Positions 44,399 through 50,836 of a stretch of DNA of 64,000 nt are shown here, piece after piece (positions within the stretch are counted from its first letter, which is position 1; every line of letters starts with the position of its first letter). A program made the position numbers and the translations under genes. The notes under the pieces are model-generated. The model saw only the letters and a list, made by a program, of their open reading frames with translations, did no database searches and had not been told where the DNA came from. Source of the stretch: JBBQLG01 sp964251665 (GTDB taxonomy: Bacteria; Bacteroidota; Bacteroidia; Cytophagales; Spirosomataceae); assembly GCA_964251665.1 (NCBI GenBank), contig CAXUKO010000011.1, positions 1-64,000 on the forward strand, given 5' to 3'.

Positions 44399-45154
44399 AT
44401 GGATATCACGCTGAAAGTCTGGCGGCAGAAGAACAACCGCACAAAAGGCAAGCTGGTCGAGTATAAGATGACCAACATCTCGCCGGATCTCTCATTCCTG
44501 GAAATGTTCGACATTCTGAACGGCGAACTAACCCAGAAGGGTGAGGAAATCATTGCCTTTGACCATGACTGCCGCGAAGGCATTTGCGGTTCATGCGCCA
44601 TGTACATCAACGGGCGTGCCCACGGCCCGCAAACGGGTGCGGCCACCTGCCTGCTTCACCTGCGCAGCTTCAACGATGGCGATACCATTGTCGTAGAACC
44701 TTGGCGGGCGAGGCCCTTTCCGATCATTAAAGACCTGGTGGTAGATCGGTCGTCTTTCGACCGTATTGTACAGGCCGGGGGCTTTATTTCGGTTAATACG
44801 GGTTCGGCGCCGGATGCGAATGAAATTCCGATTCCGCGCGAGGTGCAGGAGCAGTCGATGGATGCCGCTGCCTGTATTGCCTGCGGTGCCTGCGTTGCCG
44901 CCTGCAAAAATGCATCGGCCATGCTCTACGTCGGGGCGCAAGTCGGGCGATTTGCCCAGTTGCCACAGGGGCAGCCCGAGCGCCAACTGCGAGTGTCGCG
45001 TATGGTGGCTCAGATGGATGCTGAAGGATTTGGCTCCTGCTCGTTTACCGGGGCCTGCGCGGTAGAATGCCCGGCGTCGGTATCGCTCGAAAACATCTAT
45101 CGCCTGAACGCCGAGTACCTGAGTTCCAAACTGACCTCAACCGAAAACGCGTAA
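44399..45154 (+). CDS. sdhB: Succinate dehydrogenase/fumarate reductase iron-sulfur subunit (stand-alone)
   Basis: 251 residues. The N-terminal 2Fe-2S ferredoxin domain has C58, C63, C66 and C84 (DCREGICGSC...ATC). The C-terminal domain has the 4Fe-4S ligands C159, C162, C165 and the 3Fe-4S ligands C169, C214, C220, with C224 closing the 4Fe-4S set (order as in the family). All ligands are present, so the protein should be functional. Neither the flavoprotein nor the membrane-anchor subunit is next to it. The gene is 18 bases after ctaD, an unusual pairing of complex II and complex IV subunits. Confidence 0.92.
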   Translation: MDITLKVWRQKNNRTKGKLVEYKMTNISPDLSFLEMFDILNGELTQKGEEIIAFDHDCREGICGSCAMYINGRAHGPQTGAATCLLHLRSFNDGDTIVVEPWRARPFPIIKDLVVDRSSFDRIVQAGGFISVNTGSAPDANEIPIPREVQEQSMDAAACIACGACVAACKNASAMLYVGAQVGRFAQLPQGQPERQLRVSRMVAQMDAEGFGSCSFTGACAVECPASVSLENIYRLNAEYLSSKLTSTENA

Positions 45155-45173
45155 AGGGATAAGTGGCTGCGCT

Positions 45174-45256
45174 GAAGTCGGTAAGTCAGTAAGTCGGTAA
45201 GTCAGTAAGTGCTCCAGAGCGAAGCACTTACCGACTTACCGACTTACTGACTTACC
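45174..45256. repeat. Inverted array of GTAAGTCA/GTAAGTCG units, copy 1
   Basis: The left arm (45174-45212) is a tandem array of 8-base units (AAGTCGGT, AAGTCAGT alternating) and the right arm (45223-45256) is its near-perfect reverse complement, joined by a short CCAGAGCGA-type loop. It lies between the convergent sdhB-type gene and the gene at 45262 and would fold into a hairpin of more than 30 bp, so it can act as a two-way terminator. A second copy lies at 50755-50836. Confidence 0.8.
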
Positions 45257-45261
45257 ACTCT

Positions 45262-45579
45262 TCACTGTTCATCTTCATCGTGATAAGGCGTGCCGGTGGT
45301 AACCTGCCCGCCACTGGTCCATAAGCCACCACCGCGCTCACCGCCGTTCTTCGTGTTTTCACCACTGGGGCCGTCATTGTCGACGTTTCGGTCGGGCGTT
45401 TGCTCCGGGTCGTAGTTGTCGGCATGGCTGCCCGTGTAGGGCGTTTCGCCGGGACTGCTCGTCACCGGCGTTTCATTATGCAGTTTGTCATCCGGCGTTG
45501 GGTCGTATTTCGACCGGGCATCTGTATCGGGGTTGCTGTCCCGCTGTGATTCGGCGGAGGAGTTCGATTGATTTTCCAT
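45262..45579 (-). CDS. Small disordered hydrophilic protein
   Basis: 105 residues almost entirely Asn, Asp, Glu, Ser, Thr, Pro, Gly and Arg, with no hydrophobic core, signal peptide or membrane helix. Short acidic motifs such as NYDPEQTPDRNVDNDGP recur. Such proteins are common near manganese catalase genes in Bacteroidota, and hydrophilin-like or stress roles are possible. That is inference from composition and the catalase gene directly upstream on the same strand (hairpin between). No domain recognised. Confidence 0.6.
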   Translation of the reverse strand: MENQSNSSAESQRDSNPDTDARSKYDPTPDDKLHNETPVTSSPGETPYTGSHADNYDPEQTPDRNVDNDGPSGENTKNGGERGGGLWTSGGQVTTGTPYHDEDEQ

Positions 45580-45615
45580 GCGTAAAAGCTATTAGGGTTC
45601 CTGCTCATAACAAAA

Positions 45616-45655
45616 CCTGAACGGTCTTACCTGGTACCAGGCAAGACCGTTCAGG
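45616..45655 (-). terminator. Hairpin between the catalase and disordered-protein genes
   Basis: CCTGAACGGTCTT pairs perfectly with AAGACCGTTCAGG around 14 bases that pair further (CCTGG/CCAGG). It is followed on the minus strand by GGTTTTGTT, giving a short T-tract. It probably ends or attenuates the catalase transcript. Confidence 0.7.
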
Positions 45656-45712
45656 CCATTAAACAGATCAGCGATACACGGCTGACCACAAGGTATTTAC
45701 AGGCTGAAAGCC

Positions 45713-46576
45713 CTATGATTTATCGTTGGCGTGTTCAATCTGCTCGACCTGCGCGTGGGCCTGCGGGACCGGTGGTCCTAGCTTTGGCTCATCGCCAAAG
45801 GGCCGTGCTTTTTCTTCCCGGAACGTCGATTTGCCGTCGATTGAGGGGCCATGTGTCCAGCGCCGATGCTCGCCGACAGATGGTTCGACGGGGTCGATGT
45901 TCGTATTGACGAAGACGTAACTGAAGTCCTGATTCTCTTTGGACTGCGGGAAACTGTTCGGGATAGGGTGTACCGTGCGCATGTCACCGTGCCCCAGCTC
46001 TTCCAGTACGGCCAGCCACTGATTTTGGTGCATGGTGTCGCGGGCAATCAGGAACGACAGCATGTCTTTCATCCCCGCATCGTCGGTCAGTTCATACAGG
46101 CGCGTTGCCAATACCCGCCCCGACGATTCAGCATTTACGTTGGCATACATATCGGCTGCCGTGTTGCCGGTACTGACCACCCAGGAGCCGTTGAATGGGA
46201 CGCCGTTGGCATCGGCCGCCATCGCACCCAGGCCACCCGACAAAAAATGCCGGGGGTCCATACCGCCCACAATTTCTTTCATCATACCATTGTTACCAAT
46301 GATTTCATCGACCAGCCCACTCGAAGCGCCCTGTAAGTTTAAGGCCACAGCCGTTGCCAGCATCTCGATATGGGCCATCTCCTCCGTACCGGTATCCAGC
46401 AGCATGTCGCGGTAGCGAACCGGGCCGCGTGAGTTCCAGGCCTGAAAGAGGTACTGTAAACACACCCGGATTTCGCCTTCGATACCGCCAATGGCCTGTT
46501 GCAGTAAGCGGGCAAACTGAGGGTCGGGTTTTTCGACCCGTACTTTGTACTGCAGCTTTTTGTCGTGATAAAACAT
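45713..46576 (-). CDS. Manganese catalase
   Basis: 287 residues from the ATG at 46576, the native family start (MFYHDKKLQYKV). The frame is open 14 codons earlier. The di-manganese ligands of the family are E35 (GEIRV), E66 and H69 (GTEEMAHIEM), E150 (NVNAES) and H183 (TMHQNQW); the first three fall at the same numbers as in the Lactiplantibacillus enzyme. It dismutates H2O2 without haem. No signal peptide, so cytoplasmic. The downstream gene encodes a disordered hydrophilic protein. The low-complexity exported protein at 46660 lies upstream on the same strand, suggesting one stress-linked unit. Confidence 0.95.
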   Translation of the reverse strand: MFYHDKKLQYKVRVEKPDPQFARLLQQAIGGIEGEIRVCLQYLFQAWNSRGPVRYRDMLLDTGTEEMAHIEMLATAVALNLQGASSGLVDEIIGNNGMMKEIVGGMDPRHFLSGGLGAMAADANGVPFNGSWVVSTGNTAADMYANVNAESSGRVLATRLYELTDDAGMKDMLSFLIARDTMHQNQWLAVLEELGHGDMRTVHPIPNSFPQSKENQDFSYVFVNTNIDPVEPSVGEHRRWTHGPSIDGKSTFREEKARPFGDEPKLGPPVPQAHAQVEQIEHANDKS

Positions 46577-46659
46577 GAGGTAAACTGGTTGGTTTATTCG
46601 CCGAAGCGAGTGGAACATGGAGTAAATACCGGGCCGATCGCCCGATGGCCAGTCGCTGC

Positions 46660-47040
46660 CTAATGCGGAGACTGGTTGCCTGTTGAGCCGCTGCCCGAAG
46701 CCTGTTTGCCAGACTTCGATGGGTGGCTGTTTCCTGATTTGGTGCTGCCGTTTCCGGCTGAATGTCCTGTAGACTGGCCGTTATTGCCCAGTCCCGGCTG
46801 TCCATAACCGCTACCCGACCCGTTGATGTTTCCACCTTCGGTAGCTGATTTGCTGGTTCGATTGGAGCCTGGAGTGCTGATGGAGGTACCCGCGCCCTGA
46901 CTGTTGGGTGGGGTACTTTTTTTGGCTATGGCGTTGTTGCCGGGAGAGCCATGCGTGTTTTTACCCTGGCCTGTCTGGGCCTGCGCGCCTATGGCGACAA
47001 GGGCCATCAGCAGGGTACCGGTTATTATCTTTCTGGTCAT
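46660..47040 (-). CDS. Exported low-complexity Gly/Ser/Asn/Thr-rich protein
   Basis: 126 residues from the ATG at 47040, which opens a signal peptide (MTRKIITGTLLMALVAIGAQAQ, cleaved near residue 22). The mature chain is almost wholly Gly, Ser, Asn, Thr, Lys and Gln with repeated SxxGxG patterns, and is predicted to be disordered. No family. The frame is open 38 codons upstream, but that part does not look coding. It lies 84 bases upstream of the catalase start on the same strand. Confidence 0.6.
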   Translation of the reverse strand: MTRKIITGTLLMALVAIGAQAQTGQGKNTHGSPGNNAIAKKSTPPNSQGAGTSISTPGSNRTSKSATEGGNINGSGSGYGQPGLGNNGQSTGHSAGNGSTKSGNSHPSKSGKQASGSGSTGNQSPH

Positions 47041-47170
47041 GGCAAGTGTTGGTTTACTGTTGAGCAGACAGGTATTGCCTGGATTCAACTGGTTTATTTT
47101 TATCCAATAAAATCTACAGAAGTAGTGCTGAAACGACACCGATAGTGTTGTCACGCTGGTGGGTTAAGGG

Positions 47171-47944
47171 TCAGGCTTCCTTGTTGTTGAGCGTACTGAT
47201 AATGACTTTGGCGAGGTCGATAGTGCCTTGCTTAATGGTATCCGGTTTGCCCGGAAGCTGCGCCATCACGTGCAGAATGTGATTGTTATAAAGCACATGA
47301 AGCGTTTGCTTTCCCGGCTCCCAAATGGCTTTATCACCAACACCGGCAACGGCCACACCAGTAGGGGTATTCCGGGCAGGCTGGGTGATCCGGCTGGCCT
47401 GGGGTGGTATATTATTGGTTGTTGCCGAGGCCCGGTCGTTACGGGTCGTGGAGGGTGCTTTCTGCTGCGTACTTGTATCTGCCGGGCTTTCGGCACCAAC
47501 GCCCTGCGTAACCGGACCGGTATAAGGAGCTTTACGAACCGCTGCCGAATCAGCCGCTGCTGCCAGTTCCGGCTGGTATTTCTTGTTAAACACGTACTCC
47601 GACTGGAACGTGGACTCGAATGATTTTTGGCCCTCAAAAGAGAAGCCTACTTTATTTTTACCCCAGTGTACCTCGCAGCCATACATCGATTCGTACTTCT
47701 GCAAATCAGCGTCTTCGGGCAGTTTGAACAGGTTACGCACAAATTCTTCCGGCAGGTAATTACAACGTTCGTCGTAGTTGTAATCAGTACTCAGTAACCA
47801 CATGCCAACTACCTCGCGGGCCTGAATGTCATTGCCGGTACCAGCGGCATCGTTGGCATCATCGGTTTGCGGTTCATGGTCGCCCTGAAAACAGGAAAAC
47901 AGGCCGAACAGTGGGATAAGCAGTAAAAGCGTTGTACGTTTCAT
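47171..47944 (-). CDS. Hypothetical lipoprotein
   Basis: 257 residues from the ATG at 47944, giving an SPII signal with lipobox LFSC (C18). A linker rich in Asp, Asn and Thr follows. The middle (about 45-130) has a regular alpha/beta pattern with two cysteines, Cys-bearing NYDERCNYLPEEF and YGCEVHWGKNKVGF. Then comes a Pro/Thr-rich disordered stretch (about 150-195) and a C-terminal part with DKAIWEPGKQTLHVLYNNHILHV-like strands (split here as two segments) resembling the first domain. I recognise no family. It diverges from the GMC operon. Confidence 0.65.
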   Translation of the reverse strand: MKRTTLLLLIPLFGLFSCFQGDHEPQTDDANDAAGTGNDIQAREVVGMWLLSTDYNYDERCNYLPEEFVRNLFKLPEDADLQKYESMYGCEVHWGKNKVGFSFEGQKSFESTFQSEYVFNKKYQPELAAAADSAAVRKAPYTGPVTQGVGAESPADTSTQQKAPSTTRNDRASATTNNIPPQASRITQPARNTPTGVAVAGVGDKAIWEPGKQTLHVLYNNHILHVMAQLPGKPDTIKQGTIDLAKVIISTLNNKEA

Positions 47945-48099
47945 GGTTTGGTTGGTTTTGTCGACATAAACGAGCCGTGGTCCTGGGCGCTGGCCCGGGC
48001 AGCAGCCTGAAGCCTGGACCGTATGGCACCCGGACGACTCGTTGCCGGGGTAAACCACCGTGATGCTGGAGATGGTCAGCTAAACCTGGATAAGTAAGG

Positions 48100-48261
48100 A
48101 AACGGCCCGTTAGCATGGGCCGGGCGCATTCAGTGAAACTTACCGCCGAACGAAGCAACCTTTCCCTGCCGGTTGGCGTATGGGGGCATACCGGCAGTAA
48201 GCTACTACCGGGAATATTTCGTTGGCCGTGTGCTGAGATTGGGCTCAGCGCACGGTTTTTT
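48100..48261 (+). ncRNA. Candidate structured small RNA with intrinsic terminator
   Basis: Three hairpins in a row: GGCCC...GGGCC (about 48103-48121), CTGCCGGT...ACCGGCAG (48166-48197), and a terminator stem of 12 bp (48226-48237 with 48244-48255) followed by TTTTTT. No protein-coding frame ends before it; the only frame present runs through it. A terminator needs a transcript, so an independent short RNA from a promoter in 47945-48150 is the simplest reading. No Rfam family is recognised. Confidence 0.45.
48226..48261 (+). terminator. Orphan intrinsic terminator
   Basis: CCGTGTGCTGAG pairs with CTCAGCGCACGG (one G-U) around a six-base loop and is followed by six T. It is of full strength, on the plus strand, 168 bases upstream of the GMC operon start. 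Confidence 0.85.
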
Positions 48262-48428
48262 CATGTACAGGGCGCAGTCCGATTAGTAGGCAGTAAGGCT
48301 TCTTTTTCAGATTTTTCGGTCCGGCCTATATACAAAAGCTAAAATAATAAGCTAAAATTACAGTTTGTCAACGTTTTAACCGGAGTAGGTAAAGGATAGC
48401 CTTACCACTCTTTTCCGCCTGACTACCA

Positions 48429-48959
48429 ATGAACCGTAGAGAAGCGTTACAACAGGCCGCCCTGATGATGGGCGGCATTCTGTCGGCCCCCACCCTGGCT
48501 GGTGCCATGGGCCAGATTATTAATACCGGGCCGGGCGTGGCCGTCACTCCGGCTCAGGAAGCTCTGCTGGCTGATGTGGCCGACGTAATTATCCCGACCA
48601 CCACGACGCCCGGTGCCAAAGCGGCCGGCGTTCAGAAATTTATCGTTCGGGTCATGCGGGATTGCTACCCCGAAGCCGATCAGGAGAAATTTTACGCGGG
48701 ACTGGCCAAATTGGATGCCGACAGCCAGACGAAGTTCGGTAAAGGGTTCGCCGGTCTGGATGCCGCCCAGAAAAACGAGATGGTGAAACAGACCATCTCG
48801 GCCGACAAGCCGTTCTTTCTGCGCATGAAAGAACTGACCACAACCGGCTATTTCACGTCGGAGATCGGTGCTACCAAAGCGCTGGAATACCTCCCCGTTC
48901 CCGGTCGCTTCGAAGCCTGCATCCCCCTGAAACCGGGTCAGAAAACTTGGGCGTTATAA
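48429..48959 (+). CDS. Gluconate 2-dehydrogenase subunit 3-like protein
   Basis: 176 residues. The N-terminus MNRREALQQAALMMGGILSAPTLAGA has twin arginines and a hydrophobic stretch, fitting a Tat signal. The remaining 140 residues are the helical domain of gluconate 2-dehydrogenase subunit 3 (LLADVADVIIPTTTTPGAKAAGVQ), which partners membrane-bound GMC dehydrogenases and helps export of the flavoprotein. The large subunit gene follows 83 bases later (49043) on the same strand. Confidence 0.88.
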   Translation: MNRREALQQAALMMGGILSAPTLAGAMGQIINTGPGVAVTPAQEALLADVADVIIPTTTTPGAKAAGVQKFIVRVMRDCYPEADQEKFYAGLAKLDADSQTKFGKGFAGLDAAQKNEMVKQTISADKPFFLRMKELTTTGYFTSEIGATKALEYLPVPGRFEACIPLKPGQKTWAL

Positions 48960-49042
48960 AATAGAGTTTGTCGCTCCCGGTACCCTCGGCGGAACAAACC
49001 AGGTACTACGAACTACAACTGGACAACCAACAACCACAAACC

Positions 49043-50758
49043 ATGTCTTATCTCAACATCGATTCCATAAAAGAACAGACCTACGATGCCATTGTGATTG
49101 GCTCGGGTATTTCCGGTGGCTGGGCCTCCAAAGAACTGACCGAGAAAGGGTTACGGGTGCTAATGCTCGAAAAGGGCAAGCAGCTTGAACACATCACGGG
49201 CTACGAAAACGCCATGAAAGACCCGTGGCAGCTGAACTACAACGGCAGGCTGACTACGGCGCAAAAGGAATCCCATCCGAAACTGTCGCGGGATTATCCG
49301 TACAACGAGATGACGGAGAAGTACTGGATGAACGACTCCGACTCGCTCTACAAGGAAGACAAACGGTTCGACTGGTTTCGGCCAAATATCGTGGGTGGTA
49401 AGTCGATCATGTGGGGGCGGCAGTCGTACCGGCTGAGCGACATCGACTTCGAGGCTAACGCTAAAGAAGGCATCGCCGTCGACTGGCCCATCCGCTATAA
49501 AGACGTGGCACCCTGGTATTCGTACGTCGAGAAGTTTGTCGGCATCTCGGGGGAGGCTCTGAACCTGCCCCAACTGCCCGACAGTGAGTTTCTGCCACCG
49601 ATGGAGATGTACTGCGTGGAGAAGGAAGTTCGCAAACGGATCGAGAAAAACTTCCCCGGCCGGGTTATGACCATTGGGCGGGTAGCCAACCTCTCCAAAG
49701 CGGCTCAGGCGCAGATGAACGTGGGCCGGGCGTCGTGTCAGTACCGTAACAAATGTTCGCTGGGTTGCCCATACGGGGCTTATTTCAGTACCCAGTCCTG
49801 CACGCTGCCTCCGGCCGCCAAAACCGGACGTCTGACGCTCCGGCCCGATTCGGTAGTAACTAACGTTGTCTATGACGAAAACCTACAGCGGGCCACCGGC
49901 GTACGCGTTATTGACGCCGTCACGTTGCAGGAGCGGGAGTACTTTGCCAAACTCATTTTTGTCTGCGGCAGCACACTCGGCACGACGTCGATTCTGCTGA
50001 ACTCCACCTCGCACCGGTTTCCCAATGGGTTGGGCAACGACTCCGAGCAGTTGGGCCATAACCTCATGGACCACCATTTCCGGGTGGGGGCGTCGGGCGA
50101 TTGGGAAGGTGATCTGGATAAGTACTATGTAGGGCGTCGGGCGAACGGTATTTACGTGCCACGCTACCGGAACATTGGCAGCGACAAGCGCGATTACCTG
50201 CGTGGCTTCGGCTATCAGGGGGGCGGCAGTCGGCAGGGCTGGCAGCGCAACATTGCCGAGATGAGCTTCGGGGCTGACTATAAAGAAGAACTGACTAAAC
50301 CCGGTCCGTGGACGATGGGGCTGGGTGCTTTCGGCGAAACGCTGCCGTATTACGAGAACCGGATGTATCTCCACAAGACTGAAAAAGACAAGTGGGGTAT
50401 GCCGCTCGTGGTATTCGACGCTGAGTTGAAGGAGAACGAGAAGAAAATGCGCGTCGACATGATGAACGACGCGAAGGAAATGCTGGAAACGGCCGGGGTG
50501 AAAAAAGTGAGGGCGTATGACCGGGGCTCGTACCTTGGCATGGCGATTCACGAGATGGGAACCGCCCGCATGGGTCGCGACCCGAAAACATCGGTATTGA
50601 ACGGTAACAACCAACTGCATGCCGTTAAGAACGTGTTCGTAACGGATGGTGCCTGTATGGTGTCCACTTCCTGCGTAAACCCATCGCTGACGTACATGGC
50701 ACTCACCGCCCGCGCGGTAAACTTCGCCGTCGCTGAAGTGAAAAAGAAGAGTCTATAA
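49043..50758 (+). CDS. GMC-family oxidoreductase (membrane-bound dehydrogenase large subunit)
   Basis: 571 residues from the ATG at 49043; the frame also opens at 48968 with a TTG and unlikely residues. The FAD-binding dinucleotide motif is GSGISGGW (20-27), with LEKG ending the second strand. A CxxxNKCxxGCPYGA motif (about 228-245) is typical of gluconate/sorbitol-type GMC dehydrogenases. The C-terminus has HEMGTARMG and TSCVNPSLTYMALTARA. It oxidises a sugar, polyol or aldose and passes electrons to a cytochrome c or quinone. No cytochrome subunit gene is next to it. It carries no signal of its own, so it is likely to be co-exported with the Tat-tagged small subunit. Confidence 0.93.
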   Translation: MSYLNIDSIKEQTYDAIVIGSGISGGWASKELTEKGLRVLMLEKGKQLEHITGYENAMKDPWQLNYNGRLTTAQKESHPKLSRDYPYNEMTEKYWMNDSDSLYKEDKRFDWFRPNIVGGKSIMWGRQSYRLSDIDFEANAKEGIAVDWPIRYKDVAPWYSYVEKFVGISGEALNLPQLPDSEFLPPMEMYCVEKEVRKRIEKNFPGRVMTIGRVANLSKAAQAQMNVGRASCQYRNKCSLGCPYGAYFSTQSCTLPPAAKTGRLTLRPDSVVTNVVYDENLQRATGVRVIDAVTLQEREYFAKLIFVCGSTLGTTSILLNSTSHRFPNGLGNDSEQLGHNLMDHHFRVGASGDWEGDLDKYYVGRRANGIYVPRYRNIGSDKRDYLRGFGYQGGGSRQGWQRNIAEMSFGADYKEELTKPGPWTMGLGAFGETLPYYENRMYLHKTEKDKWGMPLVVFDAELKENEKKMRVDMMNDAKEMLETAGVKKVRAYDRGSYLGMAIHEMGTARMGRDPKTSVLNGNNQLHAVKNVFVTDGACMVSTSCVNPSLTYMALTARAVNFAVAEVKKKSL

Positions 50759-50836
50759 GTCGATAAGTCAGTAAGTTGGTAAGTCAGTAAGTGCTTCGCG
50801 CTGGAACACTTACTGACTTACCAACTTACTGACTAT
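50755..50836. repeat. Inverted array of GTAAGTCA/GTAAGTTG units, copy 2
   Basis: The left arm (about 50755-50796) and right arm (50804-50836) mirror each other as tandem AAGTCAGT/AAGTTGGT units. It resembles copy 1 at 45174 in unit, orientation and position between two convergent genes. Here it overlaps the stop codons of both genes: the GMC stop in the left arm and the mannanase stop (50833-50835) in the right. Confidence 0.8.

Larger units (their letters stand above)
47945..48428. other. 484-base region without a protein gene
   Basis: A divergent intergenic region between the lipoprotein gene and the GMC operon. It contains several GC-rich hairpins and an orphan plus-strand terminator (48226-48261), annotated separately as a candidate RNA. 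Downstream of the terminator the sequence is AT-rich with a direct repeat AAGCTAAAAT (about 48337-48357) and is the probable promoter zone of the GMC operon. Confidence 0.6.

Noticed and set aside
42401..45154. Complete aa3-type oxidase or complex II operon
   Set aside because: Only subunit I and the iron-sulfur subunit are present. I checked both sides and found no ctaC, ctaE, sdhA or sdhC.
48115..48342. 75-codon plus-strand frame in the 484-base gap
   Set aside because: It reads straight through a strong intrinsic terminator, so it would be cut off before its stop; composition does not look coding.
49883..50620. Minus-strand frame of 245 codons inside the GMC oxidoreductase gene
   Set aside because: Shadow frame; the plus strand carries all conserved GMC motifs.
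45174..50836. CRISPR-like arrays at the two AAGTCAGT repeats
   Set aside because: Units are 8 bases with no spacers of constant size and the arms are mirror images, so these are palindromic arrays and not CRISPR. No cas gene is present in the window.
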